64,000 nt of DNA. Origin: Clostridia bacterium. Lineage in GTDB: Bacteria; Bacillota; Clostridia; Oscillospirales; Acutalibacteraceae. Shown in pieces: positions 42,660-51,910 of the stretch. The translations under genes and the position numbers were made by a program. Positions within the stretch are counted from its first letter, which is position 1, and every line of letters begins with the position of its first letter. The stretch spans positions 1 through 64,000 of the forward strand of contig JAFQJH010000008.1 of assembly GCA_017415025.1 (NCBI GenBank), read 5' to 3'. The notes under the pieces were generated by a model. That model ran no database searches. It was not told the DNA's origin and saw nothing but the letters and a program-made list of their open reading frames with translations.

Positions 42660-43619
42660 TTATTGTTTATCCGGCAGAGTAATCCAATTGCCGATCTCTC
42701 TCTCCCATTCGGGCGGAGAAAAAGGAGCAATGCCTGCACCGGGACAAAAAGTCATTTCTGAAAAATAAATCTTATCTTTAACGTAATATAAGTCGACTCT
42801 GGCGAACGGGAAACCTGCCGCCAGCTTTCTGCTTATATCAATCATCGTATCAAAAGCTTCAGGCTTTTTGATTTCATCGACAATAGGTGCGTGATCCGTT
42901 CTGTAAAAAGGAGTTTTCTCCCAATTCAAATCAAGAATATTAAGCTTAGTGCCGCCTTTTCTGCCGTTATCTGTATCATCAATAGCAACATACAAAAACT
43001 TTGGCTCACCGTTAAAACAGTATAACTTATAGTTTACAATCGTGTAAAGCAGCTCATCAACTTTTGCACTTTCAAGCATTTCTTCACAAATAATTCTCGG
43101 AACGATGTTTTTGTAAGCCCACTCTCTGCTTGCCGGGAAATAGCTCTTCTTGAGATCGGCATTAAGTCGTCTGACAACGTCATCTTTATCCAATTTGCTT
43201 TTATCCCTGCACAAGCACATACCCGAGCCCGAGCTGTGAGTGCATTTGAGCACAAATTTATCAGGCAGCGAATCGAAATCGATTTCATCGGCATTATCGT
43301 AAACTCCTAGTAACGGAACAAGATACTCTTCGCCGATTGTTTCGGCAACCCATTCCCTGACCTGATATTTATCCGCCAGCATTGTGTATCTGGGATTTCT
43401 GTCATATATTTTCAGCCAATTCAGCTTTTCGGTAAAGGTCTGCGGGTTTTCGAGATCGAGCTCCTTACCGATCTTCGTCTTATATAGCCTTTTCAGATAT
43501 TCCTCGTCGGGCATATTATCATAAAAGCCCTTGCCTGCGAGGATTGAAAAGCGGTAGTCGGAATCAGTCAGCAGCTTTATTCCCGATTTTATAATATGCT
43601 TTATATCCATTGGAATCAT
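42660..43619 (-). CDS. TupA-like ATP-grasp protein of polysaccharide synthesis
   Basis: 319 residues. NPQTFTEKLNWLKIYDRNP, DKYQVREWV, FVLKCTHSSGSGMCLCRDKS and RVDLYYVKDKIYFSEMTFCPG form the TupA-like ATP-grasp family pattern. TupA joins amino acids in teichuronopeptide of alkaliphilic Bacillus; other members sit in capsule loci with unclear substrates. The ATG overlaps the previous gene stop by four bases (ATGA), implying coupling. Confidence 0.85.
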   Translation of the reverse strand: MIPMDIKHIIKSGIKLLTDSDYRFSILAGKGFYDNMPDEEYLKRLYKTKIGKELDLENPQTFTEKLNWLKIYDRNPRYTMLADKYQVREWVAETIGEEYLVPLLGVYDNADEIDFDSLPDKFVLKCTHSSGSGMCLCRDKSKLDKDDVVRRLNADLKKSYFPASREWAYKNIVPRIICEEMLESAKVDELLYTIVNYKLYCFNGEPKFLYVAIDDTDNGRKGGTKLNILDLNWEKTPFYRTDHAPIVDEIKKPEAFDTMIDISRKLAAGFPFARVDLYYVKDKIYFSEMTFCPGAGIAPFSPPEWEREIGNWITLPDKQ

Positions 43620-44557
43620 TCGCTCTCTTTTTCTTCATAAGTCAGAATTTCTTTTGCGATAAAAACAGGACGGTTTTTGCCCTGCATATACGTTCTTGCG
43701 AGATATTCGCCGATAATTCCGAGTGCAAGAAGGTTTACACCGCTCATAAACAGAATCAGCGTGATTATCGCGATTGCGGACGTGATGTTATAGGTAACAG
43801 CGCCGACAATTAGAGCTATTACCATATAAAGAAAAGCAATAAGCATAAGTCCGAGTCCTGCGAAGGATGCAACCTTCAGCGGTGCGGTTGTAAATCCGAC
43901 AATGCCCTCGATTGCATAGATAAAGAGCTTCGAAAAAGACCATTTAGACTCGCCTGCTGCTCTCTGCTGTGCCTCATAAGGGATGTATTTTGTATTGAAG
44001 CCGACAAATGAAAAAATGCCCTTTGAAAAGCGGTGGTATTCCGTCATACTGAGCACGGCTTCGACCATCGGTCGGCGCATAAGGCGAAAGTCGCTTGCGC
44101 CCTTATAAAGCTCGATTTCGGTAATTTTATCCATAAGCTTGTAGAAAGAGTCTTTGAAGAAGGTCAGTGCCTTGCCCTCATTGCGTGCCTCCTGATACGC
44201 GGCAACACAGTCGATATTTTCGTCATTGTCGAGGATTTCCGCCATTTCGAGAACGACCTCTGGGCGCTGCTGCAAATCAGCATCAATAACGCAGGTGTAT
44301 TCTCCGCAGGTCTGCTGAAGGCCTGCGTACATAGCCGCCTCCTTGCCGAAATTGCGTGAAAAATTGACAACATTGACGTTATCGGCAACCTTATAAATTG
44401 CCTTAAGGATATCTGCAGTTTTGTCACGGCTTCCGTCATTGACAAAGACGAACTCGTAGTCCTCAATTTTATTTTCAAATACTTTTCGTACTTCCTTGTA
44501 AAACTCGTAGATTACCTCTTCCTCGTTATAGCAAGGAACAACAAGCGAAAGCTTCAT
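43616..44557 (-). CDS. membrane-anchored glycosyltransferase family 2 (GtrB/DPM-like)
   Basis: 313 residues. GT2 domain 1-225 with VVPCYNEEEVIYEF, FVNDGSRDKT (37-46), IDADLQQRPE (DxD, 91-100) and QQRAAGESKWSF; two hydrophobic segments at about 230-260 and 265-290. Typical of enzymes that load a sugar onto undecaprenyl phosphate for later use on the outer face. Four-base overlap with rfbD. Confidence 0.9.
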   Translation of the reverse strand: MKLSLVVPCYNEEEVIYEFYKEVRKVFENKIEDYEFVFVNDGSRDKTADILKAIYKVADNVNVVNFSRNFGKEAAMYAGLQQTCGEYTCVIDADLQQRPEVVLEMAEILDNDENIDCVAAYQEARNEGKALTFFKDSFYKLMDKITEIELYKGASDFRLMRRPMVEAVLSMTEYHRFSKGIFSFVGFNTKYIPYEAQQRAAGESKWSFSKLFIYAIEGIVGFTTAPLKVASFAGLGLMLIAFLYMVIALIVGAVTYNITSAIAIITLILFMSGVNLLALGIIGEYLARTYMQGKNRPVFIAKEILTYEEKESE

Positions 44558-45414
44558 ATTAATTCACCTTTGTTTTTAAGTTCTTCTATATATCTGCCCA
44601 AAGCATCCTGCCAGGTCGGGAGATGCTTTATTCCCGCACGGTCAAGACAAGCCTTTGAAAGTCTTGAATTAAGCGGTCTTTTCGCCTTTGCCGGGTACTG
44701 ACTTGACGGGATGGGATTAATTTTCGCATTTCTGCCGCCGAGTGCCATAATCGCCGCGGCAAACTCTGCCCAGGAGCAGAAATTCTCGTTCGTACCGTGG
44801 TATGTACCGTATTTTTCGGTCACAATCAAATCACAGATAAGACGCGCGAGGTCGGGTGTATAGGTCGGTGAGCCTATCTGGTCAGCAACGACATTCAGCT
44901 CATCACGCTCTGCACCGAGACGGAGCATTGTCTTGACAAAATTATTGCCGTTGATGCCGAAAACCCACGACGTGCGGACAATAAAATGCTTATCTGTATG
45001 CTTCTTAACGGCATTCTCGCCCTCCAGCTTTGTTCTGCCGTAGACACTCTTCGGCGCGGTCGGGTCGGTTACCTCAAAAGGCTCGTCGCCGTCACCTGCG
45101 TAGACGTAGTCCGTGCTGACGTAGAGGATTTTTGCACCTGTTTCTCTTGCCGCAATTGCAAGATTTTCACTGCCGTCAACATTTACTTTTTGGCAGGCTT
45201 CCTCGTCATCCTCCGCCCTGTCCACAGCCGTGTATGCGGCACAGTGAACAATTACGTCGGGATAATATTCTTTTATATATTTAAGTGTGGCCTCGCGGTC
45301 GGTAATGTCAAAATCCTGCAAATCCGTGCCGATGCACTCAATCTGCCTTGACATGAGCTCCTTTACTACATCATAGCCGAGCTGACCGTTAAAGCCTGTT
45401 ACAAGAACCTTCAT
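44554..45414 (-). CDS. rfbD: dTDP-4-dehydrorhamnose reductase
   Basis: 286 residues; last step of dTDP-L-rhamnose synthesis with NAD(P)H. Rossmann motif GFNGQLGYDV (7-16), STDYVYAGDG near 99-108, and the catalytic YGRTK (about 128-132). SWVFGINGNNFVKTML and SRLSKACLDRAG match RmlD. Genes run rfbA-rfbC-rfbD leftward; rfbB is not in this window. Confidence 0.94.
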   Translation of the reverse strand: MKVLVTGFNGQLGYDVVKELMSRQIECIGTDLQDFDITDREATLKYIKEYYPDVIVHCAAYTAVDRAEDDEEACQKVNVDGSENLAIAARETGAKILYVSTDYVYAGDGDEPFEVTDPTAPKSVYGRTKLEGENAVKKHTDKHFIVRTSWVFGINGNNFVKTMLRLGAERDELNVVADQIGSPTYTPDLARLICDLIVTEKYGTYHGTNENFCSWAEFAAAIMALGGRNAKINPIPSSQYPAKAKRPLNSRLSKACLDRAGIKHLPTWQDALGRYIEELKNKGELI

Positions 45415-45426
45415 AGCTTTACCTTA

Positions 45427-45978
45427 TCAATAATCAAAATTAACATCGCTGTCCTTAAGAAGCGGTGCATTCATATCCTTTGCAGAAAGAATCGGGTTTT
45501 CAATGCCCCATTCAACGCCGAGTGCAGGGTCGTCAAAGCGGACACTTCTGTCATCTGTCGGAGAATAAAACTCATCGACCTTGTACATTACCTCAACGTC
45601 ATCTGTAAGTGTAACAAAGCCGTGGAGGCATCCCTTCGGAATAAAAAATGACTTTTTATTCTCACCCGAAAGCTCGACACTCACCCACTGCATATAGGTC
45701 GGCGAGCCTTTTCTGATATCAACTGCCACATCGAGGATTGTTCCTCTGATGCAGGTGATAAGCTTGCTCTGTGCGGTGGGATTAAGCTGACAGTGCAGAC
45801 CGCGGAGAGTGCCCTTTTCCGCTGAAAAGGAACGGTTATCCTGAACAAAATCAACGTCAATGCCTGCATCTGCAAGCTTCTTTTTGGAGTACGATTCCAT
45901 AAACCAGCCGCGGTTATCGCCGAAAACGTCGGGCTCAAGGATTATCGCACCGTCAACCTTTGTTTTGATTGCATTCAT
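45427..45978 (-). CDS. rfbC: dTDP-4-dehydrorhamnose 3,5-epimerase
   Basis: 183 residues, cupin-fold epimerase. DNRGWFMESYSKKKL near 20-34, FVQDNRSFSAEKGTLRGLHCQL near 43 (with the catalytic His in RGLHCQ), KGCLHGFVTL near 117 and the C-terminal YKVDEFYSPTDDRSVRFDDP. Reaction: C3 and C5 epimerisation of dTDP-4-keto-6-deoxyglucose. Eleven bases downstream of rfbA. Confidence 0.94.
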   Translation of the reverse strand: MNAIKTKVDGAIILEPDVFGDNRGWFMESYSKKKLADAGIDVDFVQDNRSFSAEKGTLRGLHCQLNPTAQSKLITCIRGTILDVAVDIRKGSPTYMQWVSVELSGENKKSFFIPKGCLHGFVTLTDDVEVMYKVDEFYSPTDDRSVRFDDPALGVEWGIENPILSAKDMNAPLLKDSDVNFDY

Positions 45979-45988
45979 AGTCTTTACC

Positions 45989-46915
45989 TCATTTTTTTGG
46001 TTCTTCCTTACCCCATCTCGGGCGTTCGCCTGTTTCTGAATAGATAATCTTACCCTCGGCTACCTTTAAAAGGTGCTGACCGTAAGCAGATTTACCGTAT
46101 TTTTTCGCAGATTCAAGAAGGTTTTTCTTGGAAATCCAGCGAGAATTATAGGCAATTTCTTCGGGTGCTGAAATTTTGATACCCTGAAGCTTTTCAACAG
46201 TTCTGATGAAGTTACACGCATCCGTCAGAGCATCGACCGTTCCCGTATCAAGCCACGCAAAGCCTCTGCCCATAAGCTTGATGTCGAGGTTTCCGTTCTC
46301 GAGATAAATCTGGTTAATATCTGTAATTTCAAGCTCGCCTCTCGGTGAGGGCTTGAGTTTTTTTGCATATTCGACAACCTTGTTGTCATAGAAATACAGT
46401 CCCGTTACGGCATAGTTTGACTTGGGCTCTGTCGGCTTTTCAACGATTGAAACGGGCTTTCCGTCCGCATCAAATTCAACGACACCGAACTGCTCGGGAT
46501 TTTCAACATAATAACCGAAAATCGTAGCTCTGTTCTTATTTTTTGCCGCCTGACGGAGCATGTGACCAAAGCCGCTGCCGTAGAAAATATTATCGCCGAG
46601 CACCATTGCAACGGAATCCTTGCCGATGAACTCTTCGCCGATGATGAAAGCCTGTGCAAGTCCCTCGGGCTTTTCCTGCACAGCATAGGACAGCTTGAGT
46701 CCGAACTGTGAGCCGTCGCCGAGAAGTCTTTCAAACTTCGGGGTGTCATCGGGAGTGGAGATAATCAGAATCTCTCTTATGCCCGCAAGCATAAGTGTTG
46801 ATAACGGATAATAAATCATCGGCTTATCGTAAACGGGCAGAAGCTGTTTACTTGTAACCATTGTTAACGGATAAAGTCTTGTGCCGGAGCCTCCGGCAAG
46901 AATAATACCTTTCAT
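45989..46915 (-). CDS. rfbA: glucose-1-phosphate thymidylyltransferase
   Basis: 308 residues; makes dTDP-glucose from glucose-1-phosphate and dTTP. Nucleotide-binding [11 protein letters not shown] (8-18), [33 protein letters not shown] (106-114), and the C-terminal RWGKEEPKK. First of the three rhamnose genes. No rfbB (4,6-dehydratase) follows, unlike the usual rfbABCD order. Confidence 0.95.
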   Translation of the reverse strand: MKGIILAGGSGTRLYPLTMVTSKQLLPVYDKPMIYYPLSTLMLAGIREILIISTPDDTPKFERLLGDGSQFGLKLSYAVQEKPEGLAQAFIIGEEFIGKDSVAMVLGDNIFYGSGFGHMLRQAAKNKNRATIFGYYVENPEQFGVVEFDADGKPVSIVEKPTEPKSNYAVTGLYFYDNKVVEYAKKLKPSPRGELEITDINQIYLENGNLDIKLMGRGFAWLDTGTVDALTDACNFIRTVEKLQGIKISAPEEIAYNSRWISKKNLLESAKKYGKSAYGQHLLKVAEGKIIYSETGERPRWGKEEPKK

Positions 46916-46921
46916 TTTTAA

Positions 46922-47452
46922 TTACTCCTTAAACATCGTTCCGCCGTGACAGTCGATGCCGACTATGAGCGGAAAATCTTTGATTTTTATGCGTTTTACG
47001 GATTCACAACCGAGGTCAAAGAAAGCGATTTCTTCACATTCCTCAACACATTTTGCCGCAAGTGCGCCTGCCCCTCCGATTGCACACAGATAAACAGCCT
47101 TATTACGCTTTACAGCCTCGCAGACAGCCGAGTTTCGCTCGCCCTTGCCTATCATCGCGGCAAGCCCCTTATCAAGAAGTAAGGGTGCAAACGGATCCAT
47201 TCTGCTTGAGGTTGTCGGCCCGCACGAGCCTATCGGTAAGCCCTCGGGTGCGGGAGTCGGACCCGCATAATAAATACACGCGCCGTCAAGCGGGAAGGGA
47301 AGCTCGCCGCCCTCATTGATAATCGAAACGAGCCTCTTGTGTGCGGCATCGCGCGAGGTGTATACAGTTCCCGAAAGGATTACCCTGTCCCCTGCGTGAA
47401 GCTCGGGAGCTCTTTGCTTTAAATCTGCGGTATCAATAATATACTCTGCCAT
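46922..47452 (-). CDS. fumarase/tartrate dehydratase beta-subunit-like protein
   Basis: 176 residues, matching the C-terminal (beta) domain of class I fumarases and L(+)-tartrate dehydratase: GDRVILSGTVYTSRDAAHKRL near 22-42, YYAGPTPAPEG, GPTTSSRMDPF (about 79-89) and VGIDCHG near the end. Catalysis needs the [4Fe-4S] alpha subunit, which is not in the window. Stop-start junction with the coiled-coil gene (shared base at 47452). Confidence 0.88.
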   Translation of the reverse strand: MAEYIIDTADLKQRAPELHAGDRVILSGTVYTSRDAAHKRLVSIINEGGELPFPLDGACIYYAGPTPAPEGLPIGSCGPTTSSRMDPFAPLLLDKGLAAMIGKGERNSAVCEAVKRNKAVYLCAIGGAGALAAKCVEECEEIAFFDLGCESVKRIKIKDFPLIVGIDCHGGTMFKE

Positions 47453-47937
47453 TATTTCAACCTCTCTGCAAGATTTTTGAGCAAATCCTTTGCCTGCTTT
47501 GCCGTTACCTTGTCGCGTCCCTCAATATCCTTGATGATTTCATCAACTGTTTTCTGCGCCTTGTCAAGCTTTTCTTCGGCTGCAGAAACAAGCTTTTTTG
47601 CAGTTTCTGATGCGATCTCAACAAGCTCGTCACACATCTCCACCGTCTTGCCCGCATCTGCCGAAGTAAGCTTTTCGTTTTCCTTTTTCAGATTTTCAAC
47701 CTCTTTTTCAAGGTCAGAAATCTTTTCTTTATACTCTTCGGCACAGGCTCTTAAATCCGAAGCCTCGTTTTCAAGCTTCTGTGCACGATTTGTAAGTGTT
47801 GTAATCTGACTTTCCTTTTCGTCGAGCATCTGCTTATATTTCTGCTGATTACCTTTGAGCTGTTGGATATAGCTGATTACCTCAACGCGATCAAAACCGC
47901 CGAACGGAGTTCGTTTGAACAAAACATCCTCTTTCAC
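47452..47937 (-). CDS. coiled-coil DivIVA-like protein
   Basis: 161 residues from GTG 47937, chosen because AAAGGAGG lies 7 bases upstream. The N-terminus LFKRTPFGGFDRVEVISYIQQL resembles the DivIVA membrane-binding head (FKRTPFGGFD as core). The remainder is one long coiled coil (about 25-95), then a helical stretch. It likely sits at the division site or pole, as DivIVA proteins do; smaller than the DivIVA at 53312. Confidence 0.7.
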   Translation of the reverse strand: MKEDVLFKRTPFGGFDRVEVISYIQQLKGNQQKYKQMLDEKESQITTLTNRAQKLENEASDLRACAEEYKEKISDLEKEVENLKKENEKLTSADAGKTVEMCDELVEIASETAKKLVSAAEEKLDKAQKTVDEIIKDIEGRDKVTAKQAKDLLKNLAERLK

Positions 47938-47950
47938 GGCATTGCCTCCT

Positions 47951-50026
47951 TTATTTAACGTAAACTGTCTTTGTAACATCATCACTGCACTTTTTAACCC
48001 CGTCCTCGGGTGTGCAGATATACATTTCGCCCGCATTATGAATTTCTGACGAGCCGAGATTTTTGATATAAGCAAAATTCTTGCCGTTGTATACGAAATT
48101 TTTGAGTGAGACATCGGTATCAATCACGGTAAATTTACCGCCCTCAAAAACGCCTATATCCATAAGCTCGCTGTCCGCCTGCTGTCTGGTAAGAAGCAGA
48201 ACATAATCGGAGCTTACGGGGAAATACGAATAGAGATTATCGCAGATATGCTGCTTTGACTCCTTCACGGTGTGTCTGTAAAGCGATGTCTTTTCAGGTG
48301 TTGTTGCTTTTTCATAGTAAAGCACACCGTCCTCAAGAATACAATCGGTAACGCTTGTATCAATGAGTGTTCCCTTGCTCAATTCAGACTGCGTAACCTC
48401 GCTGAAATAAAGCTCACCGTTTGTGAGCGCGTACATCGCGCCTGATGAAGCAGGAATAAACTCCGTCTTTTTCGTGTCATAACCGCTGACAGTATACTCA
48501 AGGACACGAGTACCGTCATACCAGGTGTAGATACAGTCGTCCGAAAGGTCGTAAGCACCGCTGATTTTATCACGCACGTACTCAACTGCATCGGAAACGT
48601 TACCGTCGGAGGCAAGAGTCATCAGCTTATCCATTGTTATTTTATTTTCAACCGCGATTACTGATTTGCGGTAAATAATTCTCGGTGCTTCGGTGACGGA
48701 AAAGCTCAGGATATTATCAAGCTTAACACCCGAGGCAAGCTTTTTGGTCGTAAGTCCGTTATAAACATAGCAGGTATAGTCATCCTCGACCGCGATACCG
48801 AGGTCAATCTTGCTTAATTCCTCGCGGATTTTATCGCGGTTCTGCTTGGCTTCAAACTTTTTCTTTGCAGTGTTATAAGCCGCAGTATCAAGGACGTAAC
48901 GCTTGAAAATAAAGCCTTTTTCGACCATATAGTCGCTCTCTACGGGATATTTGAGCCCCATATCTCTTTCAGCGTAGGTGTCGTTTATAAAATCCTGCCA
49001 ATTGACGACAGAGTCATTTTTTGTAAAATAATAAAGATTGCCGTTACAAACGTAATCGTTGGCATAGACCTCACTGACATCAGTACAGACCTTTACGGGT
49101 TCTTCAAGATTGCGGACAATATAGACATCAACATTAGTTGAATTTCCTGTTTTGACGGTGTAAAGCACCTCAAAGCCGTCGTCGGAATTGCAGAAATTGA
49201 CGTAATCAATTCCGCTTGCAACGTTGTTTGAGGCTTCGCCGTACCTCATTCTGTGTAAGGAATATGTCGAGCCGATTCGGCGGGTAAAATATATTACGTC
49301 ACCCTTTGACGGGAGGAAAACCTGCTCAACGTTTGTGGAAATTTCCTGAGTTTTGCCCGTCTCGGCACTGTAAAGATAAAAGCTCTTTATACCTGCCTTG
49401 GTTTTGCTGTAAGCAAGGAAGCTTCCGTCAGAATTTATCTGCCAGTCCTCGTCAACGCCGTTGTCGATGAGAGAGCCTGCTTTTTTCAGTGAGCTCTTTT
49501 TCGAAATGTTGACCGCTCTTAAATCAAATTTGCCTGTTTTAGATGATGCATTTTTGCTGAAATAAACCATCATCGCATTGTCGGAAACCTTGATTTCCTG
49601 CGCATCGGGAAGATCGTAAGAGGTGCCGTCCGTGAGCATTAACTGCATTTTTGAATCAACCTCAAAAATGCTCTTCACGGGCAATTCGTTCTTACCGCTG
49701 TTGATAATTCCGACCGCAGCCGCAGTCACTGTGCCGATGAGTACAACGGCAACAAGAAGGCTTGCGACTATTTTTTTAGGTAATGTATTTAAAGCCGAAA
49801 AAATCGGATTTGATTTCTTTTTTGTGTCTGTTTTTCTTGTTTCTCCGCGTTCTTTCTTGAGCGGAGTTTTTTCGTATTCAGAAATTACAACATCCTCAAC
49901 GGGCTGAATATCGCCGGAAAAAGACATTGCGTCATAAATTGGCAAAAGCTCAGACTCCTTTACAGCCCGAGCATCATCGTCATGTTGATTGAGTTTTTCG
50001 AATTTTAATTCGTCGTTATCTTTCAT
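47951..50026 (-). CDS. single-span membrane protein with beta-propeller-like exterior
   Basis: 691 residues from ATG 50026 (GGTGAT upstream). An 80-residue acidic/basic cytoplasmic tail precedes one membrane helix (about 85-107). The large outer part shows repeated YSKTKAGIKSFYLYSAETGKT-type strands, as in TolB/DUF5050 propellers (repeat around VFFTRR, YYFTKND, LYFSEV). No catalytic motif. Possibly a cell-envelope sensor or scaffold; it lies in the division/housekeeping run. Confidence 0.65.
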   Translation of the reverse strand: MKDNDELKFEKLNQHDDDARAVKESELLPIYDAMSFSGDIQPVEDVVISEYEKTPLKKERGETRKTDTKKKSNPIFSALNTLPKKIVASLLVAVVLIGTVTAAAVGIINSGKNELPVKSIFEVDSKMQLMLTDGTSYDLPDAQEIKVSDNAMMVYFSKNASSKTGKFDLRAVNISKKSSLKKAGSLIDNGVDEDWQINSDGSFLAYSKTKAGIKSFYLYSAETGKTQEISTNVEQVFLPSKGDVIYFTRRIGSTYSLHRMRYGEASNNVASGIDYVNFCNSDDGFEVLYTVKTGNSTNVDVYIVRNLEEPVKVCTDVSEVYANDYVCNGNLYYFTKNDSVVNWQDFINDTYAERDMGLKYPVESDYMVEKGFIFKRYVLDTAAYNTAKKKFEAKQNRDKIREELSKIDLGIAVEDDYTCYVYNGLTTKKLASGVKLDNILSFSVTEAPRIIYRKSVIAVENKITMDKLMTLASDGNVSDAVEYVRDKISGAYDLSDDCIYTWYDGTRVLEYTVSGYDTKKTEFIPASSGAMYALTNGELYFSEVTQSELSKGTLIDTSVTDCILEDGVLYYEKATTPEKTSLYRHTVKESKQHICDNLYSYFPVSSDYVLLLTRQQADSELMDIGVFEGGKFTVIDTDVSLKNFVYNGKNFAYIKNLGSSEIHNAGEMYICTPEDGVKKCSDDVTKTVYVK

Positions 50027-50081
50027 TTTTATCACCGCCCCGACTATCTTCTTGAAGAAGATAGTCGGAGAATAAAACAAA

Positions 50082-51029
50082 TTATTTCATTGAAATTGCT
50101 TTCTTAGCCTTCTCTACGATGTTGGAAGCGCAAAGACCGTAAATCTTGAGCATTTCAACTGCGGGACCTGAAGCGCCGAACTTATCTTCAACGCCGACCT
50201 TAACAACGGGAACGGGATATTCCTCACAAACAACCTCTGCAACTGCCGCGCCGAGACCGCCGATGATGCTGTGCTCCTCTGCAGTAACGAGTGCGCCTGT
50301 TTCCTTTGCAGCCTCAAGGATGATGTCCTTGTCGATAGGCTTGATTGTGTGGATATTGATAACTCTTGCAGAGATACCCTCTTCAGCGAGCATATACTTT
50401 GCAATCATAGCTTCATTTACCATAAGACCTGTTGCAATGATTGTAACGTCATTACCGTCAGCCATTTTGATGCCCTTGCCGATTTCAAAGGTGTAGTTAT
50501 CGGGATCGTTGAATCTGGGCACTGCAAGTCTGCCGAAGCGAAGGTAAACGGGACCCTCATATTCTGCCGCTGCAAGAACAGCCGCACGTGCTTCAACGTC
50601 ATCAGCAGGGTTGATGATAACCATACCCGGAATTGTACGCATAAGAGCGATATCCTCACAGCACTGATGGCTTGCGCCGTCCTCACCGACAGAGATACCT
50701 GCGTGGGTTGCGCCAAGCTTTACGTTAAGATGAGGATAGCCGATTGTGTTACGCACCTGCTCGAATGCACGGCCTGCAAGGAACATTGCAAATGAGCTTG
50801 CGAAAACTGTATGACCTGTTGTTGCAAGACCTGCGGCAACACCTACAAGGTTTGCCTCCGCGATACCTGCATCAAAAAATCTTTCGGGGAATGCCTTTTT
50901 GAAAGCACCTGTCTTTGTTGCGGCTGCAAGGTCAGCGTCCATAACAATGAGGCTTTCGTCCTTTTCACCCAATTCAACCAACGCTTTACCGTAAGCGTCT
51001 CTGGTTGCGGTTTTAATTACATCTGCCAT
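50082..51029 (-). CDS. transketolase, C-terminal half
   Basis: 315 residues: pyrimidine-binding and C-terminal domains of transketolase. DADLAAATKTGAF, FDAGIAEANLVGVAAGLA, THAGISVGEDGASHQCCEDI (with the Glu/His region of the TPP site) and PVVKVGVEDKFGASG. Works with the separate N-terminal half in the pentose phosphate pathway. Three bases downstream of that gene; split transketolases are common in Clostridia. Confidence 0.93.
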   Translation of the reverse strand: MADVIKTATRDAYGKALVELGEKDESLIVMDADLAAATKTGAFKKAFPERFFDAGIAEANLVGVAAGLATTGHTVFASSFAMFLAGRAFEQVRNTIGYPHLNVKLGATHAGISVGEDGASHQCCEDIALMRTIPGMVIINPADDVEARAAVLAAAEYEGPVYLRFGRLAVPRFNDPDNYTFEIGKGIKMADGNDVTIIATGLMVNEAMIAKYMLAEEGISARVINIHTIKPIDKDIILEAAKETGALVTAEEHSIIGGLGAAVAEVVCEEYPVPVVKVGVEDKFGASGPAVEMLKIYGLCASNIVEKAKKAISMK

Positions 51030-51031
51030 TA

Positions 51032-51874
51032 TTATGCCTCCAATTCTGCAAGTTTTGCCTGAAGTTCTGCCATTGCCTGCTCGTACTGTTCAGCGTTCGG
51101 AGCTGTACCGTGCCATGAGCACTGGTCTTCCATAAAGGAAACGCCCTGACCCTTGACAGTTTTTGCAACAATTACTGTCGGCTTGCCCTTGAATTCCGCC
51201 GCCGCCTTGAAGGCTGCGTCAATTTCGTCAAAGGAATGGCCGTAAATTTCGATTACGTTCCAGCCGAATGCGCGGAACTTTTCGGGAATGGGATAAGGTG
51301 AGTTGACCTCTGCAACAGAGCCGTCAATCTGAAGATTATTGTTATCAACAACGGCACAGAGATTGTCGAGTCCCTTTGCAGCCGCGAACATAGCAGCCTC
51401 CCAGACCTGACCTTCCTGAATTTCACCGTCGCCGAGAACTGTATAAACTCTGTAATCCTTATTATCAAGCTTTCCGCCCAGAGCCATTCCGACTGCTGTT
51501 GAAATGCCCTGACCGAGTGAGCCTGTACTCATATCAACGCCCGGAGTAAGCTTCATACTCGGATGTCCCTGAAGCATTGCGCCCGGCTTACGGAGATTTT
51601 TAAGCTCCGAAACGGGGAAGAAGCCCTTGTGAGCAAGCACTGCGTAAAGCGCGGGTGCTGTATGACCCTTTGAAAGAACAAAACGGTCTCTGTTTTCATC
51701 CTTGGGATTCTTCGGATCAACGTTCATCTGCTCGAAGTAAAGATATGTGAGAATATCCGCTACCGACAATGAACCGCCCGGATGACCTGATTTTGCATTG
51801 AACACACCTTCAATTACACCTATACGTACGTTGCACGCTTTAATCTGTAATTGCTTTTTTACTGCTGCGTCCAA
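51032..51874 (-). CDS. transketolase, N-terminal half
   Basis: 280 residues from TTG 51874, chosen because GGAGGTG stands 7 bases upstream; a frame five codons longer has no site. TPP-binding GDGEIQEGQVWEAAMFA (about 145-161) and DNNNLQ, KSGHPGGSLS near 28-37, FVLSKGHTAPALYA near 63. Together with the next gene it makes a heterodimeric transketolase. Confidence 0.93.
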   Translation of the reverse strand: MDAAVKKQLQIKACNVRIGVIEGVFNAKSGHPGGSLSVADILTYLYFEQMNVDPKNPKDENRDRFVLSKGHTAPALYAVLAHKGFFPVSELKNLRKPGAMLQGHPSMKLTPGVDMSTGSLGQGISTAVGMALGGKLDNKDYRVYTVLGDGEIQEGQVWEAAMFAAAKGLDNLCAVVDNNNLQIDGSVAEVNSPYPIPEKFRAFGWNVIEIYGHSFDEIDAAFKAAAEFKGKPTVIVAKTVKGQGVSFMEDQCSWHGTAPNAEQYEQAMAELQAKLAELEA

Positions 51875-51910
51875 AATAAACACCTCCAATATAATTAACG
51901 GGTAAACGAC

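Noticed and set aside
46922..47452. Complete fumarase
   Set aside because: Only the beta-type domain is present; the Fe-S alpha domain is absent from the window.
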